This document shows, in pieces, positions 1 to 9,974 of a DNA stretch of 64,000 nt (position 1 is its first letter; each line of letters starts with the position of its first letter). The notes beneath the pieces were generated by a model. That model was given only the letters and a program-made list of their open reading frames with translations, searched no databases and was not told where the DNA came from. The position numbers and the translations under genes are program-made. This DNA comes from Branchiostoma lanceolatum (Eukaryota > Chordata > Leptocardii > Amphioxiformes > Branchiostomatidae), in contig NC_089735.1 in NCBI RefSeq assembly GCF_035083965.1, positions 11,332,501 to 11,396,500 on the forward strand. Reading direction: 5' to 3'.

Positions 1-1500
1 ACATGTGCATGTTGTGACCTACAGTTCATTGGGACACGCTATTGTGTCACAGTCTGCTAAGTTACAATGGTATCTGTTTCATGAGCACGGTATTCTGTAT
101 ATTTTCTGTCGTGGTATTACAAACTTACCCCTGGTTGTGTCTGGAAATGAACGGTGTAGTATCGCCTATGTAGGACTGCCTATGGATAAATCGGAGGTCG
201 GGAACTCGATTCCTAAGTGATGAAAGAAGTAAAGTCTCTTCTTTGGTATATGTTATATTCTTGTATAAAAAAGAATCTTAAGGTTAAGTCTGACTTACGA
301 CTCTTTCATCTTTACCATATATGAAAGTTTCGGTGATGATATGATTCACGATTGAACAAAAATACATCCTTATGCTGCCAAATGCTGTATAAGATATCAT
401 TTTTTTGTATCCGAAGAGAGCTCCTATCACTGAAAGTGGTACAGTCCCAGGAAAGGGAAGTTTTGGCTTTTGTTTTGAAACAGAATGAAATTCTATACGT
501 GACCTACAGTTCATTGGGACACGCTATTCAAGTCACAGATTTTGTCTATTTTCTGTTTACCTTAGAATAAAGGTTTTGTCTATGATCGTATGATGAGACC
601 GACTAAATTGAAATTTCAACATTAGAATAAAAAGAAATAGTTCTTATAATACCGACAAATGCTGCATATGATAATATCTTCCGTATCCCACGAGAGCCCC
701 CGTTACGGATAATGGTACAGTCCCAGAAAAGGGAAGTTTTGGCTGTTGTTTTGAAACCGAATGAAATTCTATACATTTTACTGTTAGCGTTGAATATCAC
801 ATTAAATTTGTTATCGGTAAAACAGCATTGCATATCTAGGGTCCATAATATACCGAATGCCGTATGCAAAGAACATCGCTTTTTTCTAGGTTCCTAACAA
901 AGAACGAACATTAGGCAATAGGCATGAAAATTACTGAATTCAATTGAATTCAAAGTTTTACTGGTTGTGTAAGAATTATCGGATGCCATATTCTACACCT
1001 GGAGTACATTGTAAAACTACGCTAAAAATGACATTGAATAATGTATATGAGTGAACCTTTTTTTGGTCGATATTCAATAGCTCCCTGTACAGTGCAGGTG
1101 CAACTCACCTCAGTATTATTTTCGCCAATCCACTTGCCCTCTGCTATAGGTACAACACTGTTATTTCACCTGATACGCAGATCATAGATAGCTCAATTGT
1201 GAAACGTGTGTGAAGTTCTTATCTTACGTACAATATGCAACAGGCTGGACAGGAATGTTCTTCCACTTGCAATACCTTACGAGCTCGGGAGAATGTAGAC
1301 GCATTCTATAATGTTTGTCGGCTTTTCAATGGGGTTTCCCCAACGTGTGACCATCTCGTGATGTGGTAATGTATCGTTTCAAAACAACCGGCTCAATAGG
1401 TATTCTTTTCACTGGGTTGAAATTCAAGCGTCGTTGCTTTGTTGGATAAAGAAACACAAAGTCATGGTCCTCTTTCATTTATCTTTTATATATTCATTAT
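1..1500. repeat. Degenerate direct repeats, no gene seen
   Basis: AT-rich sequence with no convincing coding region. A stretch starting with GTGACCTACAGTTCATTGGG occurs near 16 and again near 501. A longer block (about 436-500) containing GGTACAGTCCCAGGAAAGGG recurs with a few changes at about 712-776. The same sentence-like order of motifs suggests an old local tandem duplication. From about 900 to 1500 I see nothing beyond unique AT-rich DNA. Confidence 0.55.
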
Positions 1501-1583
1501 TATTCTTAGTTTGTAAGGCCCACCTTGGAAAGTCTGTCCACGGTATACGTCATTAATCAGTTTGGCCCCCATGCCGATGGCCT

Positions 1584-1759
1584 TGGGGGGGGGGGGGGTG
1601 GCTCTGTGGGCTCACAGTTGTGGTCAAATTCAAAAGGAAAAACGTTGTTGTGGAAACCCAAGAAGGAAGGAAGCCAACCGATCAAGGACTGTTCAAGTGC
1701 GGCTTTCGACCTGTACTGTAAACTTCGAGTCTATTACATTGCAAGGAGGGACGGACGGA

Positions 1760-1835
<76 letters not shown>

Positions 1836-1874
1836 CGCACACACACACACACACACATACATACATGCACACGC

Positions 1875-1927
<53 letters not shown>

Positions 1928-1935
1928 GAGAGACA
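1584..1935. repeat. Compound microsatellite: poly-G, (AC)n then (AG)n
   Basis: A run of G at about 1586-1597 is followed by a long (AC)n tract from about 1762 to 1860 with a few CACG and CATA variants, passing directly into (AG)n from about 1880 to 1933. Apparent reading frames across it are Thr-His or Arg-Glu dipeptide artefacts and are not genes. Confidence 0.95.
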
Positions 1936-3162
1936 TATCAGACGAAAAACAAAAACACAGTACAAAACATCAGGGTATATCATAACCAAGCAATTTTTGT
2001 TCGTCAACAATATGGGCAACGAATGTTCTATTGTTGTAACATGACAAAAGCGATGGATATGCACTTAAAAGTGTACTCAAACAAAATAACAGCAAGACGA
2101 AATGATTACGAGGATTCCAGGCTTCACATATGATTAAAACTTGTTTCACTGCATGATAATATTTCTTTGTATAATGAATTCCTATCAAATATCTTATACA
2201 TTATGGTAAAGTTACTACAGCTTGCTACTAAATGGGTTCTAATATGTGACATGTACACACGTCAATCAACTTGAAGCCAGCACTTCGGTATCATCCAACG
2301 ACCTACATTTTCTAGTCGTACAAAATATCAATACTACATGTATTCTCGCTACGGTGCATTAAGAATAGTCATATTGACAACAATGCGCACATCAATGGCT
2401 CAAAAATACACATTCAATAAGAGCTGTACTAATCACTTCCTTGGAGCTTGCTCCGTTGAGCTAGCTCCATTTGCAAACCTTTTGTAAAGCCTTCATAACA
2501 TATGTACAAATGTGTGGTCACTACCAACTGATTACAAATACACGCGCTATATTTTAGGGTTTTTTTTTCACTGCATGCCATGTGAAAATCCAGCCTATGA
2601 TTTGACAATGTACAGTAATTAGATTCGTTTTGAAAGCTCACTATAGCGTTATATGTCTAGGAGACAAATTCATGTGCTACATATGGATCGTCTGGAAACT
2701 GCGCAGTAATTTGCCGGTTGATAGGATTTCTCTGACTTTACTTTCCATGGATTCCGCATCAATTTCCCCCTCCCTTTTATAACCCGAACAACAAAATGTC
2801 TATAACCGGCTAACGGTTGGCAGTTCTCTGTTCGCTCGGCACTTGTGATCATCACCCCTATGGAAGCATAGCCCCGACGTCTGGGTTTCATGGGATCATA
2901 TTTACAAAGCGCTGCTACAGCACTCTAAAAGCTAACTTAGCAGTGAACGTTTTCTTCCATGTTTACTTTGAAATTTGTACATGTTGGGAAATATAGAATT
3001 TGAAAATGTCAGTTGATTTATGGTTTGAGTAAATTTCGCGCTTAAGAATATCCCTTAATTTTGAAATTCTTTGAGACACTTGTCGAATGTCAGAGATTGC
3101 TATAAACGAACTAGGCGTAAGGGGCAGTTCAATAAATCACAGCCATGCTAACATTGGTCGAT
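1936..3162. other. Intergenic, nothing recognised
   Basis: No coding region, RNA gene or clear repeat could be supported here. It is the 3' flank of the minus-strand kinase gene that follows. Confidence 0.5.
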
Positions 3163-4350
3163 TTATCCGAAAAAATATCCAAAGCCCAGTCCCAATATTG
3201 CCCCACCAACTGCTCCCATTGCCCCTCCACATGAAAAACCAGCAATGGCACCTACACATACAGCACCTACCACTATAACGGGTTGAGGTTTTCTCACAGT
3301 TGCCTGACTGGGACGGGGCCTGTTAGAGCCTGGACTGGGCCGGGGCCTATTAGAGCCTGGACTGGGACGGGTCCTGTTTGAGACTGGACTGGGCATGGGC
3401 TGGGGCCGGCACCTGTAAGTTATCTGAGGGTCCTGGGCCATGTAATGTATCGGACTGTTTTGGGTGCCGTTCTGTGGCACTAAATGCTGGATACTTCTAA
3501 TCTTATCAAGAACATCGCGCGCTGGGGGCCTGACATGATGATCTTTACTTAGCATCAACAAACACAAATCCTTAAAGGGATGCTCATCTAGTCCTCGAAG
3601 AATTTCCTCTTTCAGGGAAAAGTTCTCGGTTTGGTTTTGCGCAATGCCAATAGGGACCACGTCGTACCTTCCGCGCACGAAAGCAACAACCTTTGGCTTT
3701 GATTCAGACGATCGCGATGGTATCTTTGTCCGCACAAACATAGATACGAAGATGACTCCCATTGAGAATACATCACACCTGCACGTGTAAGGGTTATGCA
3801 ATAGTATCTCAGGGGGCATGAAGAATTTTGTGCCATTGTAAGTTAACATATAATAGTTATCGGCAGAAAGAACAAAACTTTCCTCGCCCTGCCCACAGAT
3901 TTTAGCCAACCCGAAGTCACCCACTTTGACCACAGGGGTTTGTTCGCTGCCAGATATGAGAATGTTATCTGGTTTTAGATCTCTGTGTACGATATTGTTG
4001 TCATGTAGAAAGCTTACCCCGTCCGCTATTTCTGCCATTAAACGCAACTCTACCTTGTCATCCCAGCTTTGCCTGAGCAACAGGTCATTCAGTGTTCCCT
4101 GTTCGCAATACTCAAGCACAAGGTGAAGCTTGTTGTTCTCATAACAGTGATGTAAGAATGGAAGGATATGTTCATGGGGCCTTTGTGCCAATTGTAATAA
4201 AGGCTTAAGCTCCCTGTTTGCAGCTCTTACTTCTGTATCGTCTTGAAGTGTTAGTATCTTCAACGCAAAGGTGCGTCCCATGGTGTCTTTGGCCCTGTAG
4301 ACTTCTCCAAACGCCCCCTTTCCCAGCATGCTGCCGACTTTGTACTGCAT
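3163..4350 (-). CDS. PDIK1L/STK35-like serine/threonine kinase with glycine-rich hydrophobic C-terminus
   Basis: A 395-residue protein kinase domain protein. Visible: glycine loop GKGAFGEV (10-17), catalytic Lys31 in FALKIL, alpha-C Glu47, HRDLKPDN with catalytic Asp124, DFG at 145-147, a long activation segment, and PPE in place of APE. All key residues are present, so it should be active. The long segment between DFG and PPE resembles PDIK1L/STK35-type kinases; NEK-like is an alternative. After the kinase domain there are 9-residue Pro/Ser/Arg repeats (RPRPSPGSN type), then a Gly/Ala-rich hydrophobic stretch (about 355-395) with GxxxG spacing that could insert in a membrane. The Met lies right at the domain edge, and a splice-acceptor-like tract (TTCCTTGCTTTCAG) lies just upstream with an open frame into it, so a short 5' exon is likely and the true N-terminus may be longer. 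Confidence 0.85.
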   Translation of the reverse strand: MQYKVGSMLGKGAFGEVYRAKDTMGRTFALKILTLQDDTEVRAANRELKPLLQLAQRPHEHILPFLHHCYENNKLHLVLEYCEQGTLNDLLLRQSWDDKVELRLMAEIADGVSFLHDNNIVHRDLKPDNILISGSEQTPVVKVGDFGLAKICGQGEESFVLSADNYYMLTYNGTKFFMPPEILLHNPYTCRCDVFSMGVIFVSMFVRTKIPSRSSESKPKVVAFVRGRYDVVPIGIAQNQTENFSLKEEILRGLDEHPFKDLCLLMLSKDHHVRPPARDVLDKIRSIQHLVPQNGTQNSPIHYMAQDPQITYRCRPQPMPSPVSNRTRPSPGSNRPRPSPGSNRPRPSQATVRKPQPVIVVGAVCVGAIAGFSCGGAMGAVGGAILGLGFGYFFG

Positions 4351-7300
4351 CGCTAAGGTACTGAAAGCAAGGAATGTGAGTTAGTAGTTCATTATTTTCA
4401 CAAGATACAAACAAATGGGTGTTATCTGCTGTCTCCCCCCTGTATGTCTTTAGCGTATATCATCATTGGAAAGTATTGCCCAGTCGATCAGCAAATAATT
4501 GACGTAAGTCATGTACTAATCTCAGAACTCTAGTTTTTGTCTGAGTGGCAGTTTCAGGGTAAAGTCCTGTCGTATTTGGTCGGAAGTGAAAGCAAAAATA
4601 TCTTCCGTGTATAACTACACCATATACTTCCTCCACAAGGTCAACAAAACAGTCAGTCTCATGCTGGTCCCATTAGAACTGCTCCCTACGTTTATATAAT
4701 CGACAGGGTTGGGATTCTTACCTCCTGCCTATGTTGTTGGACAAACAGCGACACTACGGTGAGAATCCAGTCGGTGTGCAAAATGGCGTCGTACGGTCGA
4801 GTTTGAATACTTGAACTCCCGACTTCAGGCTTCACCCACCGAAATTATTCGTAATTGGTGGACCGTGGCTAACTCTAACCCCCGTCGTAGTGGAAGTCTT
4901 TCCTCTGAAAATAAGCAAGAAATTTATGACCTGCCTTCAAAGTTTCCTAACTAACCGAACAAAGGGAGACACTGTGTGTGCATTCAGTCTACCTGCAACA
5001 GACGGTACAACTCAACGTCGGCTTTTTAGCTTCACCCACCAAACCCAGTCATTATGTGCACTCAAACCTAGGCGTATGTGATCTTATATCGTAGGGAACG
5101 TCTTCTCTACGAAGAAAGGTAACGAGGGAATACCGGTTTGAAGTCATACCTGTTATTCCAAAGCGGCACTGCCAGGTGTCCGTGCATTCAGCGTGTGCCC
5201 ACCTGCCGTCGACACTACTTCTGCTTTTAGGCTCCTCCCATGGAAACTGTTCATTGTATCTGAACAGACTTTGTTGGCTTCTGGCCAGAAACGCTCCGGT
5301 GACAAAGCGAAGCTAGCGGCTCAATGTAAACATGAAGCATGAATGGCAGAGCGCAGGTGTCAATGCTGCTCCTATGCTGGACTTGCATGTACACATATAT
5401 AGATATATATATATACATACATACAGCATCATCACAAACAGTACGTGACATTGATGTAGGGGCGCTAAGTCTTATAAAGTGTGTGGAACGAAACCTTCAT
5501 CTTCTTTTAAGCTGTGAGTTGTTCTGTATGTTCAGGTGTCAGTAACTGCGGCCATGCTTCCCCTACCGGCATACTTCCACCAATGTACTCCTGTTACGGC
5601 CCTTCACATAGGCACTTAGAAATAATAATAATAGTCTTTATTGCATATTCCTGCCTAGATGGGCTAAATGCACATATGACCACACGTGGTCTATAAGAAG
5701 CATAATGCAAAACATTAATTGGTAAGCAGCTACATTCTAACATTGAAAAACTAAAAGATAGATATATAATACCTCACTTTGTGGAAATACAAGAAAATCT
5801 GGTCCGCTTTTTAAAACGACATTAGCTACATGTAAGTGCTGGGCCTTACAATCCTACTGAAAGCTATTTTCCACTATAAGTCATGACTCATTACAATCTT
5901 GTTCAAAACACTGTGAGACATCATAACAGAACCTTCCGCTGCAATCCCAATCCAAAAATACTAGGAGGCCCATAATAAGACTAATATTTTGTTTCGATTC
6001 ATCTACACCTAAGCACATATTAAATTTCCCGGCCGATGGCCGATGGATAGAATTTCATAACATATTCATCAATATCTTCTGCTGTTAAAACAAAACCACA
6101 AACAAAGCCATAAACACTGAGGAGAACATAATCTTCGTGACAATTTAAAAGAATATCACAAGAAGACAAGAGTTAGTATTGAGTACTCGTACTAAACCTC
6201 GGCGGAAGTTCCCGATAGCTTCAAGGACATCAAAGACGTTGGGGTCCTGTTATCGGCAAATGAAAGTAATCTCGAACCAGTTTAGCTCAAATGAACTCAA
6301 TGAACAGATGAGCTAGTCTTCCACTGGTCGTGACAGAGAGGACAGGCGCTATGTACAGTATTTTAAAGGTTCATTGCCCTAGCTCTTTCCGACAGAGAGC
6401 GGTGAGCGACACAGCCGGGATCGAACCCGGGGCTTCTAGTTCCACAGGTAAGATCGCTAACCACTGGACTACGCACGCTACATGGGACGTCATGGTTCAG
6501 GCTAATTCACTTCGTCTTACTGAAATAGAACACCCCCGATGGGAAACCCAAAGCACATTTCACCCCCCCCCCCACACACACACACTACAGCAGTAGCCCC
6601 TGTGGTCCAACAGCTCTCTAACAGAGGCTTCTTGAACCTCTCCAATAACTCATTTACATAGCAATCCAGGTAAATTGTTTAAATAAGACTTCTTCACAAA
6701 AAGGTAAAACCGACTATGTTAATTACTGCAGCAGGAAGATTAAAGGGAATCAGGTTAACGTCTACCGGCCAAATAGATAATTGTTTTCACTCAAGTGGAC
6801 GTTTTTTAGCCTCAGGTTGCATCAATATCAACGGTTGCTAAGCAGGATGCTGGCTCTTTTTTACTCTAACAGACCTCCCCAGCTAGAAAAGCCTCGAGCA
6901 CATGTCAATCACTGTCACCAAAGAGTCTGAACCGTTACCTAACAGGTACATTTTCTAATGGGACAACGGCTCTAGAAATATGAGAAGACAAGAAAGGGTG
7001 TTTCTGGGTATATCATAATGAGCATCTCTTTACTGGAGGCGCAGTGGACTTCAAGAGATTGAATCGAAAGCAAGCAAGAAGGCTCAAGACTTGTTGTTGG
7101 ACAGATTTTCAACGTTTGACAGCAAACTGTTGGTGAGTCAAATGTTTTCTTTTTGGTTAGAATGGTGGGAACCGGACAAGTGTTACATGTAGGATTACAT
7201 TAAATCACTTGTGAAGATGCATTGATTCGCGGCAAGTCTGATTATTATACGGTTTCCGAATAATATCTAGGAACAATGTACATTTGGTATATTTTGTCTG

Positions 7301-7531
7301 CTTCTCTAATAATGTACGCACTACATGTATGTCGGAATGGCATCTTATGAAAGCTGCTTTCCAAACTTTTCAAAGGATAGATTTGGTGGCTATAATCCGA
7401 GTGAAATACCAGCACTACTTCGCCTATGAAAATGCTGTTGATGAGACTCGACAGTTTTTTCTTGGCGCACAACGTGGCAGCCGATTAAAGTCGGTGTCAA
7501 GCTAGCGTATCACACAGTAGGAAAATACATG
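4351..7531. other. Intergenic region upstream of the kinase
   Basis: No gene supported. It contains a short (TA)n/(CATA)n patch near 5396-5425, a repeat tail with ATTGCATATTCCTGCC near 5640 (related to motifs near 17965 and 31030), and a tRNA-like SINE head listed separately. A C-run followed by CACACACA lies at about 6562-6588. Confidence 0.5.
6394..6482 (-). mobile_element. tRNA-derived SINE head (minus strand)
   Basis: On the minus strand an A-box-like stretch (TAGTCCAGTGGTTAGCG) is followed about 35 bases later by a strong B box (GGTTCGATCCC). The surrounding bases do not pair into a full acceptor stem, so this looks like the promoter head of a SINE rather than a working tRNA gene. The body would extend to lower coordinates. 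Confidence 0.55.
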
Positions 7532-8428
7532 TACAGTAGAATCCGCTTAACTGGACACCCCATTTGCCAGCGCATTTGGTGCAATTATCCGGCTGGTGCA
7601 ATTATGCGAAATTGCCCAGCTGGACCGGTAGTACACTGTATCATACAGGAAGTGAATAGTTTATAAACCTCGATGTGCTGTATGAACTTGTTAGTACGCA
7701 TTTAGATGTTAGAAAGCTTTCGTTATACAGGTACAGTGCGGTAAAACCGTAGATTCTACCTCTTGTTAGGGCCACGTTTATGTATGAAAACAGTAAATTT
7801 CAAATTCTCAGGAAAGACGTCTCAGGACACAGTGAGTGAAATCAGTAAGCGCCAGCAGCAGTATGTGAATATAGCGCTGTCGCGAACCTGAAACCGCCGA
7901 CAACACCCCACGTCATCCTTAACGCGAAATCAAATTCCCGCAAACTTAAATACATTCACAGTAATAAGACAGTGTACAGGTAGAGACCAATTTTTATTGA
8001 ATACAGCATGCTATCTGCCAAAACGCAATACCGCCTTTGGCAGGCGTGCGTCTCTTTATGCCGACGACACGCCCTGTGACCCGCCCAGAACTTCCCATAG
8101 GATCGCTATCAACGTGATTGTCAATGGAGACCACCTTCCTTTGTAAGTGAAAACAATTTTAGACATATTGGCGGTATTGTGCCGCTACATAGGCACTTAT
8201 CGGCTCATTTGTACCGCGTTGCCGATTTTAGCGCACCTTTTAAGTTAACTTGTCGAGGATTTTTGAAACATTTTGGTGCAGTTATCCGGCATTGGCGACC
8301 ATGCGTGGTGCAGATATGCGGAATCACTAACAATGCAGTGAAAGGGAACCGGTTTGGGATTTGGGGATTCGGTGCAGTTAAATGGAATGTGCGTTTATCC
8401 GAGGTGCAATTAAGTGGTTTCTACTGTA
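7532..8428. mobile_element. Pogo/Tc1-mariner-like MITE, ~893 bp
   Basis: The left end reads TA then CAGTAGAATCCGCTTAACTG; the right end in reverse complement reads TA then CAGTAGAAACCACTTAATTG. The two TIR tips match with only a few changes, and TA flanks both sides (7532-7533 and 8427-8428), the duplication expected for Tc1/mariner. The tip resembles pogo-type TIRs (CAGTATAATTCGC as I recall). No transposase frame is present, so it is non-autonomous. Subterminal GGTGCAATTATCCGG-like motifs recur near both ends. Confidence 0.7.
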
Positions 8429-9098
8429 CTAGCTCGCCTGCGACGGCTCAAAAGACATTTTCGGTCGGAATCCAGACGGTATCCTTCCGACCACTGCGAG
8501 ATTTGTAGGGATCGTTTTATGTTCGCAGGGCGAGCCCCGTCCAATGTAAGCGGTTAAATTTTCTAGCCCGGAGTCCAGTCTTTTTAGCTTTAGTCCGCTA
8601 TACAAGCTCCGCTCCGGGGGGCTAAGATTTTCAGGCGAGAAATACGCTCCACTCTCTGGTGAAGTTGAAGGTTGGCCAACTTCTGGCGATCAACAAATTC
8701 GGCTGAAATTCGATGACAGTTTGACGGTTCACTGTCCTGACTAGTGGAAGAGCTGCTAGAAGTGTGATATAGTGAAGCTTGGGTTATTTTAGCCGTCTTT
8801 ATTGTCTCTTTACTGAAAATCACGTATCAAAGATGAAATCTTGTCTGTATCTAGAATTCTGGTTCTGGATCTAGCCAGTTTGTAGCTTCTTTTGTTGGTA
8901 CATTTTACACGTGCGACAAAAATAGAAGATAAAACGTCGTATTTTACTCAGCCTCTATATATAAACGTCTGTTTCAAGGTAGGATACAAAGGAACAATAA
9001 AAGAAAGCGGGGCCAACCTTCATGTTTCTCTCATCATCAGTAATCCCCTCGTATTCTATATGACATTTGTATCAGATGAGTTGTTAAAGAAGAAAAAA
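8429..9098. other. Intergenic, nothing recognised
   Basis: Unique-looking sequence between the MITE and the duplicated block. A short purine-rich patch occurs near 9085-9115. No gene supported. Confidence 0.4.
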
Positions 9099-9973
9099 CG
9101 AAGACGAAGAAAACGCCGTCCATTTATCAAGTTAACCACCCGCCTGGGCCTTTGCGCAGTAGGGCGACCCCTGCCGACTTTAGATAAGTAACTTTGATTA
9201 ACAACAAGCGTTTTTCGTCATACCAATTAGGATCAATTTTATTGAGTGGATAAGCGCACAAAAATATCCTCTTTAATGATGAACGAATGAGCAGAGATCA
9301 GATAATTTGTGATACAGCGGTAGTCGCGGACCCCCTCTCTGCGGACATGTGAGCGTTTCGCTCTCGGCAGTGGTAGAAAATAGCGGCTGCCATAGATGCT
9401 TCGGAGCTGTTGGAACTATCCCTTTGAAATGAAAGAGCGTTACATCTTGACAAAGGAGATTGGATGCGCCTGGCATGCACGTAGGAGAATCGCCTAGGCG
9501 ACAAATTCGTCCATATGAAGGTCGTCTGCATAAATCTATAGATCTGTAGTAAGGATCATCTGTGCCCATATTCAGGAACGTCTGGCCGGTTAACTTCACT
9601 GTCAGCGAACTTCAGCCGAATCTACGCCGGAAGGTCGCCTAATTGTAAAATTGTCAGAGAGTCCAGCGGATTTTTCACTTGAACATTTATCCCATCATAT
9701 TGGACAAGAGGGACCTGCGAACGTCGGCCGATCCCGCCTATAGAATCGTGCAGTGATCGAGAATACGCCGGCCGTATTCTTGCCAAAAATGTCCTTTTAG
9801 TGTTCGCAGACTCGGCAAAACCTCTTTCAAGCCTAGCGCAAGATTTGTGGGCTATCAATCCATCTCGATCTGGTATAGTCCGTTCAATGGTTCGTCCTTA
9901 CCGTTTCAGCTGCTAGTGGAAACCGTTTCAACTCGAAGTGTCTCCCTGGGATAAAAGGAACAACAGTACCAAG
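9099..9973. repeat. Duplicated block, copy A: immediate 5' flank of the GPCR
   Basis: This ~875-bp block matches 14431-15690 at high identity with small indels. Homology begins near GACGAAGACGAAGAAAACGC and ends two bases before the receptor ATG at 9975, so it is the promoter/5'UTR side of that gene or a mobile block that abuts it. Partly open minus-strand frames exist in both copies but contain stops in copy A, so I do not call a gene. Confidence 0.8.
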
Positions 9974-9974
9974 C

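Noticed and set aside
1525-2133. Open frames across the (AC)n/(AG)n tract
   Set aside because: They encode only Thr-His, Val-Cys, Arg-Glu or Ser-Leu dipeptides from the microsatellite; no homology or splice context.
6394-6482. True tRNA gene
   Set aside because: A and B boxes are present but the ends do not form an acceptor stem; the same kind of head occurs on several SINE-like repeats in the window.
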